Shown: positions 25,653 through 35,363, counted from the first letter of the stretch. The stretch is 64,000 nucleotides of DNA from Larimichthys crocea (GCF_000972845.2 NC_040017.1:28427733-28491732), one strand, 5' to 3'. Notes: a model not told the origin generated them from the sequence alone. Program-made: numbers and translations.

Positions 25653-25747
25653 ACGTTAAAGGGAGTTGACATGATGACTTCATAGGTTCAACAGAGATAG
25701 TTATAAAAATCTTCAGCTCACTGTACTGCACACAGTAGCTGATGTGT

Positions 25748-25824
25748 GGCTCTGTGGCGCAATGGATAGCGCATTGGAGTTCTAGCGAAGCATGATTGAA
25801 GAAATTCAAAGGTTGTGGGTTCAA
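25748..25824 (+). pseudogene. Truncated tRNA-Arg copy
   Basis: The 5' half is intact, but the anticodon loop reads GTTCTA and the sequence breaks off inside the T loop (gtgggttcaa then agatatat). No 3' acceptor strand. Confidence 0.85.
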
Positions 25825-25913
25825 GATATATATTTTCTCTACTCTAGGTTTGGTTGATTGATTTTCCAAAGCAAAGATGTTAATTTCAGATGTGTTACAT
25901 CACCTTTAAAGAT

Positions 25914-26006
25914 CGACTCTGGTGGGACTCGAACCCACAACCTTTGAATCACTTCTTCCTGTGTTTAACTAGAAGTCCAACGCGCTATCCATTGCGCCAC
26001 AGAGCC
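25914..26006 (-). tRNA. tRNA-Arg(UCU), intron-containing
   Basis: Intact cloverleaf with a 20-nt intron. Divergent partner at 26183-26274. Confidence 0.95.
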
Positions 26007-26182
26007 TCTCTGCAGAGGCTTTCTGACTTGGTGTTGAACCTATAACGCAGTGAGCCCATCACAGTATTTCTGCACAAGTTGTCAACAGCAAACCCTCGTC
26101 ATGTCAGACCCAAGTCTGTTTACCAACAGAGATAATTATAAAAATCTTCAGCTCACTGTACTGCACAGAAGAGCTGATGTGT

Positions 26183-26274
26183 GGCTCTGTGGCGCAATGG
26201 ATAGCGCATTGGACTTCTAGATAGGTAAATGTGAAGTAATTCAAAGGTTGTGGGTTCGAGTCCCACCAGAGTCG
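26183..26274 (+). tRNA. tRNA-Arg(UCU), intron-containing
   Basis: Intact cloverleaf with a 19-nt intron (GATAGGTAAATGTGAAGTA), the same intron as the minus-strand gene at 20315-20406. Confidence 0.95.
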
Positions 26275-26351
26275 ATCTTTAAAGGTATGCAGGTGAGTGG
26301 AAGAAAAAATAATAAAGTAGAAACTCCTATCAGACTATCTGATCCTGAATC

Positions 26352-26417
26352 TAGTAAAGTTATAAACACCTGGAAGAAGTAATTCAAAGGTTGTGGGTTT
26401 GAGTCCCACCAGAGTCG
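26352..26417 (+). pseudogene. 3' half of a tRNA-Arg
   Basis: Only the intron tail and 3' exon (aattcaaaggttgtgggttt to cagagtcg) are present; the D arm and anticodon are missing. A parallel copy lies at 26996-27062. Confidence 0.85.
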
Positions 26418-26639
26418 ATCCTTAAAAGCATCAATGTAAGCTGCAGAAAGAGACATTATGTTAGAGCTCGTTTTAAACCATGTGAAATTTGACTTCAGAT
26501 CAAATTATAAAGAGAAATATATATATTTTCTCTAGTCAACGTTGGGTTGATAGATAAGAAGCGTTGACTTTTCATGCAAAGAGCAGGTGTCATTTTAGAT
26601 GTGTTACATCAGCTTTTCCTGTACTTAACCTTTAAAGAT

Positions 26640-26732
26640 CGACTCTGGTGGGACTCGAACCCACAACCTTTGAATCACTTCTTCCTGTGTTTAACTAGAA
26701 GTCCAATGCGCTATCCATTGCGCCACAGAGCC
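26640..26732 (-). tRNA. tRNA-Arg(UCU), intron-containing
   Basis: Intact cloverleaf with a 20-nt intron. Divergent partner at 26828-26919, spacer 95 bp. Confidence 0.95.
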
Positions 26733-26827
26733 ACGTAAAAGGGAGCTGGCATGATGACTTCATAGGTTCAAGAGAGATAGTTATAAAAGTCTTCAGCTCA
26801 CTGTACTGCACACAGTAGCTGATGTGT

Positions 26828-26919
26828 GGCTCTGTGGCGCAATGGATAGCGCATTGGACTTCTAGATAGGTAAATGTGAAGTAATTCAAAGGTTGTGGGT
26901 TCGAGTCCCACCAGAGTCG
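26828..26919 (+). tRNA. tRNA-Arg(UCU), intron-containing
   Basis: Intact cloverleaf with a 19-nt intron. It appears to be a recent duplicate of the gene at 26183-26274, including the 3' flank with the tRNA half-copy. Confidence 0.95.
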
Positions 26920-26995
26920 ATCTTTAAAGGTATGCAGGTGAATGGAAGAAAATATAATAAAGTAGAAACTCACATCAGACTTTCTCACCTTGAAT

Positions 26996-27062
26996 CTAGT
27001 AAAGTTATAAACACCCGGAAGAAGTGATTCAAAGGTTGTGGGTTTGAGTCCCACCAGAGTCG
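26996..27062 (+). pseudogene. 3' half of a tRNA-Arg
   Basis: Same truncated arrangement as 26352-26417, within a duplicated segment of about 645 bp. Confidence 0.85.
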
Positions 27063-27284
27063 ATCTTTAAAAGCATCAATGTAAGCTGCAGAAAGAGACA
27101 TTATGTTAGAGCTCGTTTTAAACCATGTGGAATTTGACTTCAGATCAAATTATAAAGAGAAATATATATATTTTCTCGAGACAACGTTGGGTTGATAGAT
27201 AGGAAGCGTTGACTTTTCATGCAAAGAGCAGGTGTCATTTCAGATGTGTTACATCAGCTTTTCTTGTACTTAACTTTTAAAGAT

Positions 27285-27377
27285 CGACTCTGGTGGGACT
27301 TGAACCCACAATCTTTGAATCACTTCATCCTGTGTTTAACTAGAAGTCCAATGCGCTATCCATTGCGCCACAGAGCC
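27285..27377 (-). tRNA. tRNA-Arg(UCU), intron-containing
   Basis: Intact stems with a 20-nt intron. The T loop reads TTCAAGT and the variable loop AGATT, both compatible with function. Confidence 0.88.
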
Positions 27378-27641
27378 ATATATCATGTCTTAGGTGTCAC
27401 GGTTTTCTGTTGTCTGTTCAATGTTCCACTGGAGTTGCTCTTTAAAAGCATCAATGTAAGCTGCAGAAAGAGACATTAAGTTGAGCTGTTTTTAAACCAT
27501 GTGAAATTAGACTTCAGATCAAATTATAATGAGAAACATATATGGTCTCTAGGTTGGGTTGATTGGAAGCATTGACTTTCTCTGCAAAGAGCAGGTGTCA
27601 TTTCAGATGTGTTACATCAGCTTTATTTTCCTGTACTTTAT

Positions 27642-27734
27642 TGACTCTGGTGGGACTCGAACCCACAACCTTTGAATCACTTCTTCCTGTGTTTAACTAG
27701 AAGTCCAATGCGCTATCCATTGCGCCACAGAGCC
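27642..27734 (-). tRNA. tRNA-Arg(UCU), discriminator A
   Basis: Intact cloverleaf with a 20-nt intron. The base after the acceptor stem is A rather than the usual G, because the flank differs (ttgactctgg instead of tcgactctgg). Confidence 0.9.
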
Positions 27735-27987
27735 TCTCTGAGGAGGCTTTTTGACTTGGTGTTGAACCTATAACGCAGTGAGCCCATCACAGCTGCACAA
27801 GTTGTCAACAGCAAACCCTCGTCATGTCAGACAGGTAAACTCTGTGGCACATTGGACTTGATGTGATTTGGAGGTTGAACATCATGGTGAAGACCATGTC
27901 ATACCATTATAGATAGAATGACAAGACGGCTCACATGAGGATTACTTGATGGCTTTATCTAAAGCTCATCTGTATAACTTTAAAGAT

Positions 27988-28080
27988 CGACTCTGGTGGG
28001 ACTCGAACCCACAACCTTTGAATCACTTCTTCATGTGTTTAACTAGAAGTCCAATGCGCTATCCATTGCGCCACAGAGCC
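27988..28080 (-). tRNA. tRNA-Arg(UCU), intron-containing
   Basis: Intact cloverleaf with a 20-nt intron. Rightmost member of the cluster. Confidence 0.95.
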
Positions 28081-28218
28081 ACGCTGTTGACATGCCTGTC
28101 TCTGGTCCCGCCAGCTGAGACAAACATGAACAATCATAAAAATGTAAAATAACACCCTTTAAAATAGTTCATGGAAAGTACTGACATAAATTATTCAAAA
28201 AAGTTCGAATCCCTTCAG

Positions 28219-28382
28219 TCCCATCCTGTCCTCTGTGGGAACCTGGGGGTGCGTTGGATTCATCAGAAGATGGGCGTCTCTTTGCCGGAGTAAGAATCCT
28301 GCAGAGTCGAGTTAAATCAAGCGCGCCTGAAGAGAGAGAGAGAGAGATCACATTATTCAGAGAAAGACTTCTGTACCGCCTC

Positions 28383-28429
<47 letters not shown>

Positions 28430-29103
28430 ATGGGCTATGAAGAGCACTGAAGGTCGGACAGTTGTCTAATGACTGTCTGGAGTGTTGCAGACAAAGAGAA
28501 GCTTCCTGTTGTATTTTCAGGTGATTCCATTGGTTCACACAGGTGAGAGAAGATGACGTCACACTGAGAACAAATAACAGAGAGCGTATGAAGAGATGAA
28601 AGACAAACACAGACGTTACATAATGCTTCTTACCTCCCTGTCTGTCTGACTGTCTGCCTGCGTCGCCTCCTGCTGGTCACAGCTTCAAACTGCAGCTCCC
28701 AGCCTTCAGTCAGGGTCAGTGTTATGTAAGTGTGCTGACACAGAGTCAGACTCCGGTCCAGCAGGTCTCTAAGTGAGTGAAGTGACCTGGTGTCAGCTGT
28801 GAGAAGAGCAGAGGAAACATCAGAGCATCCTTTACTAAAGGAAAGGAGACAGCTCAGGAGGGAAGCTGAGGGAGCTCCGTCCATTGTGGACCACCAAACC
28901 CCGAACTGCTCCCACGGTGCTGCTGTGGCATCACTGCACATCATGTCGAGAAGCCCTTTGTGTGTGTGTGGTTGTATTTTGGTCCATTGAGGGACGTTTG
29001 TCTTCGTCTTCAGGTTCCTCAGTGTTCACATCACAGAGGACGTCATCGTGGTCAAGGAAAGTCCCCCGAGGGTCAACATGAAACAAAGAAATAATGAGGA
29101 AAC
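28219..29103 (+). CDS. Possible fragment of an unrecognised plus-strand gene
   Basis: Four exon-like segments (28219-28289, 28521-28542, 28683-28725, 29014-29103) each have reasonable GT/AG borders. They join without a stop: PSCPLWEPGGALDSSEDG, then VIPLVHTASNCSSQPSVRVS, then MFLSVHITEDVIVVKESPPR, ending in a stop at 29101. I do not recognise the family. No start or upstream exon is visible because the tRNA cluster begins 140 bp before. Phase agreement at three junctions favours a real gene tail, but the segments are short and chance cannot be excluded. Minus-strand frames over the same interval (28630-28944, 28169-28325) do not join in phase. Confidence 0.28.
28386..28427. repeat. (TG)n microsatellite
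   Basis: Pure TG run of about 42 bp, just after a (GA)n run at 28329-28346. Confidence 0.95.
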
Positions 29104-29117
29104 CTTCAGGTCCTGAA

Positions 29118-29250
29118 ACAGTGAGGAGACGTCACGGAGACTCTGTCCAGGTTTTAGACAGTCTGTGGGGACGTCACGGAGACTACGTCCAGGTTTTAGA
29201 CAGTCTGCGGGGACGTCACAGAGACTCTGTCCAGTTTTAGACAGCCTGTC
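29118..29250. repeat. 42-bp dispersed motif, locus 2 (opposite orientation)
   Basis: Three copies of the same unit as at 7340, in reverse orientation (gtccaggttttagacagtct, gggacgtcacggagact). Confidence 0.85.
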
Positions 29251-29775
29251 TGGAGTTGTTTCATATAACCAGTGAGACATTTTAGTATCACAGACATGTT
29301 GGACATCAGACACTTCATGAATTAGTTTATGAGTCCACAGCAGAGCAGATGTTCGACCTTCAGAGGTTTCACAGCAGTTTAATAGATGTGTCCCCTGAGG
29401 TTCACTCGCCTGTGTCGAGGAAGAACAGGACCAAGGAGAGGACACGTCTCTGGGGGGACACCAGAGCTGCCGACCGTCCTGCTGCTGCATGATGTCCACA
29501 ACATCTGCACATGGCAGCTACGCTTTAAAGTTAGAAGAATAAAACACTGAGAAACTGTTTGTATCCTCCATGAAAGCAGAAAAACGTTTCCATATTATTA
29601 TGAATCAGATGTTAGTCAGCAGCTTCTATGGACATGAAGCTAAGAAGAGAATTGTCCAGCGAGTAAGTCTGACTGACTTTTAGTGGCTGCTGAAATAAAG
29701 ACAGACGGCTTCGGCCTTTCAAAGAGCGACTTCAATCTGTTAAATTAGGTTTGAAGCTGTGAGTCAGTTAAAATC

Positions 29776-29820
29776 CAGGATGGGTCCTGGTCCTGGTCCT
29801 GGTCCTGGTCCTGGTCTTCA
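29776..29820. repeat. (GGTCCT)n hexanucleotide repeat
   Basis: About six tandem copies of GGTCCT. Confidence 0.9.
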
Positions 29821-30214
29821 CACTTGACTACATTAATCTGCATCACAGATATGATTTATGATCCTGGGTCATAAAACCAAAGACAGCTGAACAATACCGA
29901 GCTGTGAATCTGTAATTAATTCTGAGAAGCGTTCAACTCCACGAGTCGATGTTTCCAAACTGATTTGTGTCTGCAGATGCAGAGATGAGTCATCGACGAG
30001 CAGGAGCGTCCTCAGCAGACCGGCCACGTTCCATTCACAAACTGAACTCCTGAGGACCAGAAGACAGGCTGCTGTCTTTTATCAGCTCGTCCTCATCAAT
30101 AAATCATCTGGATTCCTCTCTGCTGTCCTCAGACACTTCAGGTCGTCACTGGTTACAGACAGAAAAACATCGAATGCATCCCAAACAAAGACTGACCAAT
30201 CGTGAAGAGCGGAC

Positions 30215-30290
30215 GGAGCTGGACGTAGTCGCCGTGACGTCCCCGCAGACTGTCTAAAACCTGGATGTAGTCTCAGTGACGTCCTCACAG
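30215..30290. repeat. 42-bp dispersed motif, locus 3
   Basis: Two copies in the same orientation as the 7340 locus (ggacgtagtcgccgtgacgt, ccgcagactgtctaaaacct). Confidence 0.85.
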
Positions 30291-30949
30291 ACTCATACAG
30301 ACACTAAAGGTTAGTCTGTGAGTCTGTATGATGGACGTCTGTGAATCAGAAGTTTGTGGTTTTCAGGCTGGTTCAGATTTTGATCGGACTGCTCTGAAGT
30401 TTGGTTCAGACGTCTTAATAACTTTTCAACTATTCATCAAACTTTTAATTTCTTTGGTTTACGACCAAATTACCAAAACTAATGACGCCATCAGCCTCAG
30501 ACGGACTTCAGTGATAATTAACATTTGGATTTGAATCTTTAATACTCAGAGTGAATGAATCTACATATTATTGTGTCATATTGGACAATAACATGCTGCA
30601 TTCAAAGGTTTTTATTCCAGGTGTCACATTTCTCTGACGTTTCACATGAGATAATGATTTAATATGACTTCAATTAGCAGTTAATCATCTTATTTCTTCA
30701 TTAATCTCTTCTTATCGTGTCACAGTTCAAGTCACTTCAGCTACAAAACTGTCAGAGTAATGAAGCAGCACAGATACATCATCGACCACATGACCATCAT
30801 CATGTTTTAGGACTGAAACCCAGCCGGTAAAAACAGTGAAATGTCTCACACACAGTGTTGAAACTCAGCCGACATGGAAGGAGAGAGCAGGGAAATGAAA
30901 CTCGTCCAGAAAGACCTGAGAATGAACCCCGCCATGTTTACTGATCAGA

Positions 30950-30962
30950 GAGACAGACAGAC

Positions 30963-31003
<41 letters not shown>

Positions 31004-31110
31004 GGCAGACAGACAGAGAGACAGACAGACAGACAGACAGAGAGACAGAGAGACAGACAGGCAGACAGACAGACAGACAGACACACAGACACACAGACAG
31101 AGAGACAGAC
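30950..31110. repeat. (GACA)n/(GAGA)n compound microsatellite
   Basis: About 160 bp of interrupted agacagac and agagagac units. Cys/Leu/Ser-rich and Arg/Asp/Thr-rich open frames here are artefacts. Confidence 0.95.
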
Positions 31111-31317
31111 ACTGATGGAGAGCAGAGAGAGGGAGTCCGGCTCGGCTCGGCCCGGTTCAGGGAGCAGTCTGAGGCTTCAGGACATTTTGCTGATTCATGC
31201 TGAGACGTGATGGGACAGAGAGGAAGAAAACACACAGCACTGTCAGTTTGAAGAGACTAATTAAAAGTAATTATGTAATTATCAGACAGCTCGGTGCCAA
31301 CAGTGGATATTTACTGT

Positions 31318-31660
31318 ATATATATAGATATCGCACTATAGCGTTCCCTGTCGTAGAGTACTAGTATAGTATAATATCTATCTATATCGATCATTCTCTC
31401 TACTCTCTCCATCTTATCCACCTAGATCTATATCTCTCTATCTCATGGTGGTAATCTTCGTCTCTTATCTAAGATGTCTTATCTATTACTGGTCCCGCTA
31501 TTATAAGATACACAGTATATCCTATTGTGTATATGTATATAAACATACATACATAAATACACAGTATAGTACTGTAGTATAGTACTATATATATATATAC
31601 ACACACACATATATACGTGTATATATATACTATATATATATATATATATATATCTGAATA
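31318..31660. repeat. AT-rich microsatellite region with scrambled core
   Basis: (TA)n, (GATA)n-like and TATC-like fragments run into an irregular stretch (31330-31510) and end in (CA)n/(TA)n at 31590-31654. Confidence 0.8.
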
Positions 31661-31967
31661 TTAAAAATATATTAAAAATATTAGAGGCCAACAAAGAGTA
31701 ACAACAAGGCAAAACTTGTTTTTACCACAAATGAACAGTAAATGTTCTTTTCATCAAACTTTAAAGGAAGTTATCAGGACATGTGGACTAATAAAATGTG
31801 TTTTATTAGATATTTATTAAGCACAAATATAAATACACACAGACAGTTTGAACTCACTGAAACACCTTAATGTTCTTTCTGCTCTTTAATCTTTGATAAT
31901 CTGTTTCTCTGTGTTCCTCTCATGAGCGTTAACGGTCGATCAGATCAGAGCAGCTTTGAAGAGACGA

Positions 31968-32066
31968 CACTGATTGATCTGTTATTGATCTGTTATTGGT
32001 CTGTTATTGATCTGCTATTGATCTGTTATTGATCTGTTATTGATCTGTTATTGATCACTGATTGAT
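31968..32066. repeat. 12-bp TGATCTGTTATT minisatellite
   Basis: About eight near-identical tandem copies. Confidence 0.9.
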
Positions 32067-32986
32067 CTTCCCTCAGAAGTCCGACTGAGCTAACATCACG
32101 TCACATCAGCAGCAGCCATAGATCAACAAAAACTAATACATGTTACAGTTCATGAGATAAAAGCACAAAGAACATATATAACATACATACTGCTGTAACT
32201 AATACATGAAAATAAAAATAACCTTTTCTGTAAATTAACAAGCAAACTGTTATTTTAAGGATACTTCATGACAGATTTCAGTTTGTTCTTCTTACTACAT
32301 CTTCTGTACAGTGTTTTTATGCTTTCTTAAATTACAGACACGTTTATGTAAAATGATTATCTGTAATTAAAAACGTGGCAAATTATATAAATGTTTACAT
32401 CCATGCTAAGTTTGAACTTTAAGGTAACTCATTAGTTTTACATGAACGTGTACGTTTACCTTCAAACTCTAAAGTTTTCTGTTTTGAACATCAGAGTCTT
32501 TCTGCTGTTTGAACCATGATAATGAAACAATAATCATGATAATCATGTGAAGCTGTTTCCACCTTTGATGACGTGACAGATCCTCTGCTGCAGATCAAAG
32601 CTGGTTTCACTGAAATCTTTCAGATTTCTCTGACAGAGCTTCATGCCGACCTCTGCAGGACACACACACACACTGCACAGCATCTCCATCCTGTGCAAAG
32701 ACATGAGGAGCTGAACATGCAGACAGCATGACATGAACAATCATTTCAGAGTTTCAGTGCTTGTGTGTTGGCTCAGCAGGAAGAAGAACACTTCAGAAGA
32801 TACAAAAGAAAAGAAACATTAAAATATTAAAATGTTTTCAGGTCCAGCAACATCGACAAAATCAGGCAGCTCCTGCCCCCTGCTGGTCTGAGACATGAGA
32901 CATCATCTGTTCTGAATGTGTCCACATAAATAACCATAAATATGTTTTTATAAATAAACAGAATCAATAAATGTACTTTAACTGTA

Positions 32987-33267
32987 AACAAAGTGAGGAT
33001 TGTGTCACAGAAGAACAATCAGCTTTTAATAAACACAACATGATATAACAAAGATGAAACATTTGTTTTTAAATCTCAGACTGCAAAAATAAAATGTCCT
33101 GCCCTCCAAAATAAAAGTTTTCTAAATCACTTTAAATTAAATGAAGAAGATGAATCAAAGAGTTCAGAGGTCAAATCAAAGTCTGCGTTTCTTCTCATGT
33201 CTGACTGAACTTCAACCATCAAACGCGCCAATTAACATATTAAGATGTGAGCTCATTAACATATTAA
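32987..33267 (+). promoter_or_regulatory. Putative Wnt-responsive promoter of the homeobox gene
   Basis: Four matches to the TCF/LEF core WWCAAAG lie on the plus strand at 32987-32993, 33047-33053, 33154-33160 and 33175-33181. The last two are identical (ATCAAAG) and 21 bp apart. A 13-bp sequence, ATTAACATATTAA, occurs twice at 33231-33243 and 33255-33267, about 95-130 bp before the start codon, and contains TATA-like AT-rich cores. Zebrafish dharma is a known direct target of maternal beta-catenin. Function here is inferred from motif content alone, and such short motifs occur often by chance in AT-rich DNA. Confidence 0.4.
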
Positions 33268-33359
33268 AGAGCCGTCAGGTGTTTGATGGCAGATCCAGAC
33301 TTGTGTTTAAAACTGGACCCTCAGAGCTCAGAGGCCTCAGCAGCACTCAGGTCTGAATC

Positions 33360-34934
33360 ATGGACGGAACCAGCAGAGTGTCAGACTTCAGCATCGACCG
33401 CATCCTCTCCCCGCAGCTCGGACACAAGCAGCCGGCCATGGAGTTCTCCCCGGACGGGTATCTGTACGGGCTCCCCGGCGGGTTCAGCCTGGACTCCGGG
33501 ACTCTCAGAGCTCCTGCTCCGGTCCCAGTGCCGGTGCCGGTGCCGGTGCCAGGCTGCCTGCAGTACCGAGGGATGGGCTTTGGAGAGGCGTATTGCCCGT
33601 ACGGAGCAGGCTTCCATCACAGCAGCATGTATCCAAACTCTGGAGTGTACGTGCACTTCGGCAGCAGCAGTCCGGACTCTGCAGGTAAACTTTGGCTCCA
33701 GCTTCTTCACTTTAACCGGAACCGTTTAACGTTTCATCACCGTCACGAGAAAACTTTCCTAACTCACGTGTCTCTCCCTCCAGATGCTCAGCAGTTGGCG
33801 GGTTACCATGGTTACCACCAAGCCGGGGTGTCCGCGCAGTCGCAGCTTCGTCAGAAGTCCCGGATGAGGACGGTGTTCACCGACAGTCAGACCAAGAGGC
33901 TCGAGGCGCTGTTCGAGCTCACCGACTACCCGGCGGTGGAGGCGCGAGCCGAGGTGGCGAGGAGCACCGGGCTGAGCGAGGAGACAGTCAGGGTGAGTCC
34001 GACATGAGGCTGCGTAACAGCTCTCCATGATGCGTAAAAGCTCATGCGTAAAAGCTCTCCATGATGCGTAACAGCTCTCCATGATGCGTAAAAGCTCTCC
34101 ATGATGCGTAAAAGCTCTCCATGATGCGTAACAGCTCTGCATGATGCGTAAAAGCTCTCCATGATGCGTAAAAGCTCTCCATGATGCGTAACAGCTCTCC
34201 ATGATGCGTAAAAGCTCTCCATGATGCGTAAAAGCTCTCCATGATGCGTAACAGCTCTCCATGATGCGTAAAAGCTCTCCATGATGCGTAAAAGCTCTCC
34301 ATGATGCGTAACAGCTCTCCATGATGCGTAAAAGCTCTCCATGATGCGTAAAAGCTCTCCATGATGCGTAACAGCTCTCCATGATGCGTAAAAGCTCTCC
34401 ATGATGCGTAAAAGCTCTCCATGATGCGTAACAGCTCTCCATGATGCGTAAAAGCTCTCCATGATGCGTAAAAGCTCTCCATGATGCGTAACAGCTCTCC
34501 ATGATGCGTAAAAGCTCTCCATGATGCGTAAAAGCTCTCCATGATGCGTAACAGCTCTCCATGATGCGTAAAAGCTCTCCATGATGCGTAAAAGCTCTCC
34601 ATGATGCGTAACAGCTCTGCATGATGCGTAAAAGCTCTCCATGATGCGTAAAAGCTCTCCATGATGCGTAACAGCTCTCCGGGATGCGTAAAAGCTCTCC
34701 ATGATGCGTAACAGCTCTCCATGATGCGTAAAAGCTCTCCGGGATGCGTTTTACGCACTGATTACGCACTGTTTGTCATTTATACGTGTGTCTGTTTGAG
34801 TGGAAATTATAACTGAACGTTATTTAATTGATATCTTTAATCAAACAAACTTTTTATGGATTTGGTCCTTGGGAATGTTCCAGATTCTTTAATGTATAAA
34901 ATCTTCATGAATGATGTCAGTGAACCTGTGGTTT

Positions 34935-34971
<37 letters not shown>

Positions 34972-35092
34972 GGTCTGGTTTAAGAACCGCAGAGCCCGCA
35001 GGAAGCGGCAGCGCAGCGGCTCCAAAGTCAAGTCTCCGTCCCCGCCCCGCGGCGCTGCAGCGGAGATGAAACTCTTCACCTCCGTCCTCTGA
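33360..35092 (+). CDS. dharma: K50 paired-like homeodomain repressor, dharma (bozozok)-like
   Basis: Three exons join in frame: 33360-33684, 33784-33992 and 34973-35092, giving 217 residues. Residues 10-17 (FSIDRILS) form a goosecoid-type eh1 motif, which recruits Groucho/TLE corepressors. A Pro-Val hexanucleotide tract lies near residues 55-65. The homeodomain is about residues 133-192, with RMRTVFTDSQTKRLEALF, DYPAVEARAEVA and VWFKNRRARRKRQ. Position 50 is Lys, as in goosecoid, and the intron splits the domain just before VWFKN. A basic tail follows. The short length, eh1 near the N-terminus and this homeodomain fit teleost Dharma/Bozozok, which specifies the dorsal organizer downstream of maternal Wnt/beta-catenin. 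The start is the first ATG in frame before the eh1 motif. Homeobox identity is certain. The dharma name rests on recall of the family and on upstream TCF-type sites; a divergent goosecoid paralogue is the alternative. Confidence 0.85.
34009..34750. repeat. 20-bp satellite with 60-bp higher-order unit, inside the homeobox intron 2
   Basis: About 36 tandem copies of a 20-bp unit (ATGATGCGTAAAAGCTCTCC) occur. Through most of the array every third copy reads ...CGTAACAGC... instead of ...CGTAAAAGC..., making a regular 60-bp A-A-B unit. Edges show variant copies (tctgc, ccggg). The period is divisible by three and the unit lacks stops in several frames, so long minus-strand frames of up to about 330 codons arise. 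These are not genes. The array fills most of the intron between the two homeodomain exons. Confidence 0.95.
34945..34967. repeat. (CT)n tract serving as polypyrimidine tract
   Basis: A pure TC dinucleotide run lies directly before the acceptor of homeobox exon 3 (tctcttccag, exon at 34973). Its length could vary and may influence splicing. Confidence 0.85.
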
Positions 35093-35363
35093 AGGTCACA
35101 GCTGCTGCTCAGAGGTCAAACTCACCGCGTGCAGAGACTCTCACCTGCAGAGGTCAAAGGTCACCTGACGGCATCCTGGTCGAAGGCACCTCGGCAGGGC
35201 GGATGTTTGTGATGGTGCATTCAGGGGATGTTGGGGAAAGTCGGACACTTGTTTATACGCTGCAGTTTTTTCTAGTTTTAAATTATTTTTGAATTTCTAT
35301 GTAATTTATTGAAGTCAGGTTTCAAACACCAGCAACATTTGTAACTTGGAGTGTTTCATGAAG

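Larger units (their letters stand above)
29251..32986. other. Intergenic interval before the homeobox gene
   Basis: No coding sequence recognised. It contains the simple repeats listed separately, and AT-rich unique sequence from 32070 to 32986. Confidence 0.6.

Noticed and set aside
19416..28080. CRISPR-like array of regularly repeated sequence
   Set aside because: The repeats are full tRNA genes with A and B boxes on both strands in a vertebrate genome; spacing is irregular.
19400..28100. Several short frames containing DRLWWDSNPQPLN and similar
   Set aside because: These are translations of tRNA-Arg sequence and its flanks, not a protein family.
28169..28944. Minus-strand two-exon gene ending in LCRILTPAKRRPSSDESN
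   Set aside because: The donor at 28634 and acceptor at 28326 look good, but joining them is out of phase and hits a stop within a few codons.
30865..31235. Cys/Leu/Ser-rich and Arg/Thr/Asp-rich frames
   Set aside because: Translation of the (GACA)n microsatellite.
33759..34769. A 336-codon minus-strand open frame and two overlapping long frames
   Set aside because: They are produced by the 20-bp satellite whose 60-bp unit is divisible by three; the residues are a pure repeat and the array lies inside a homeobox intron.
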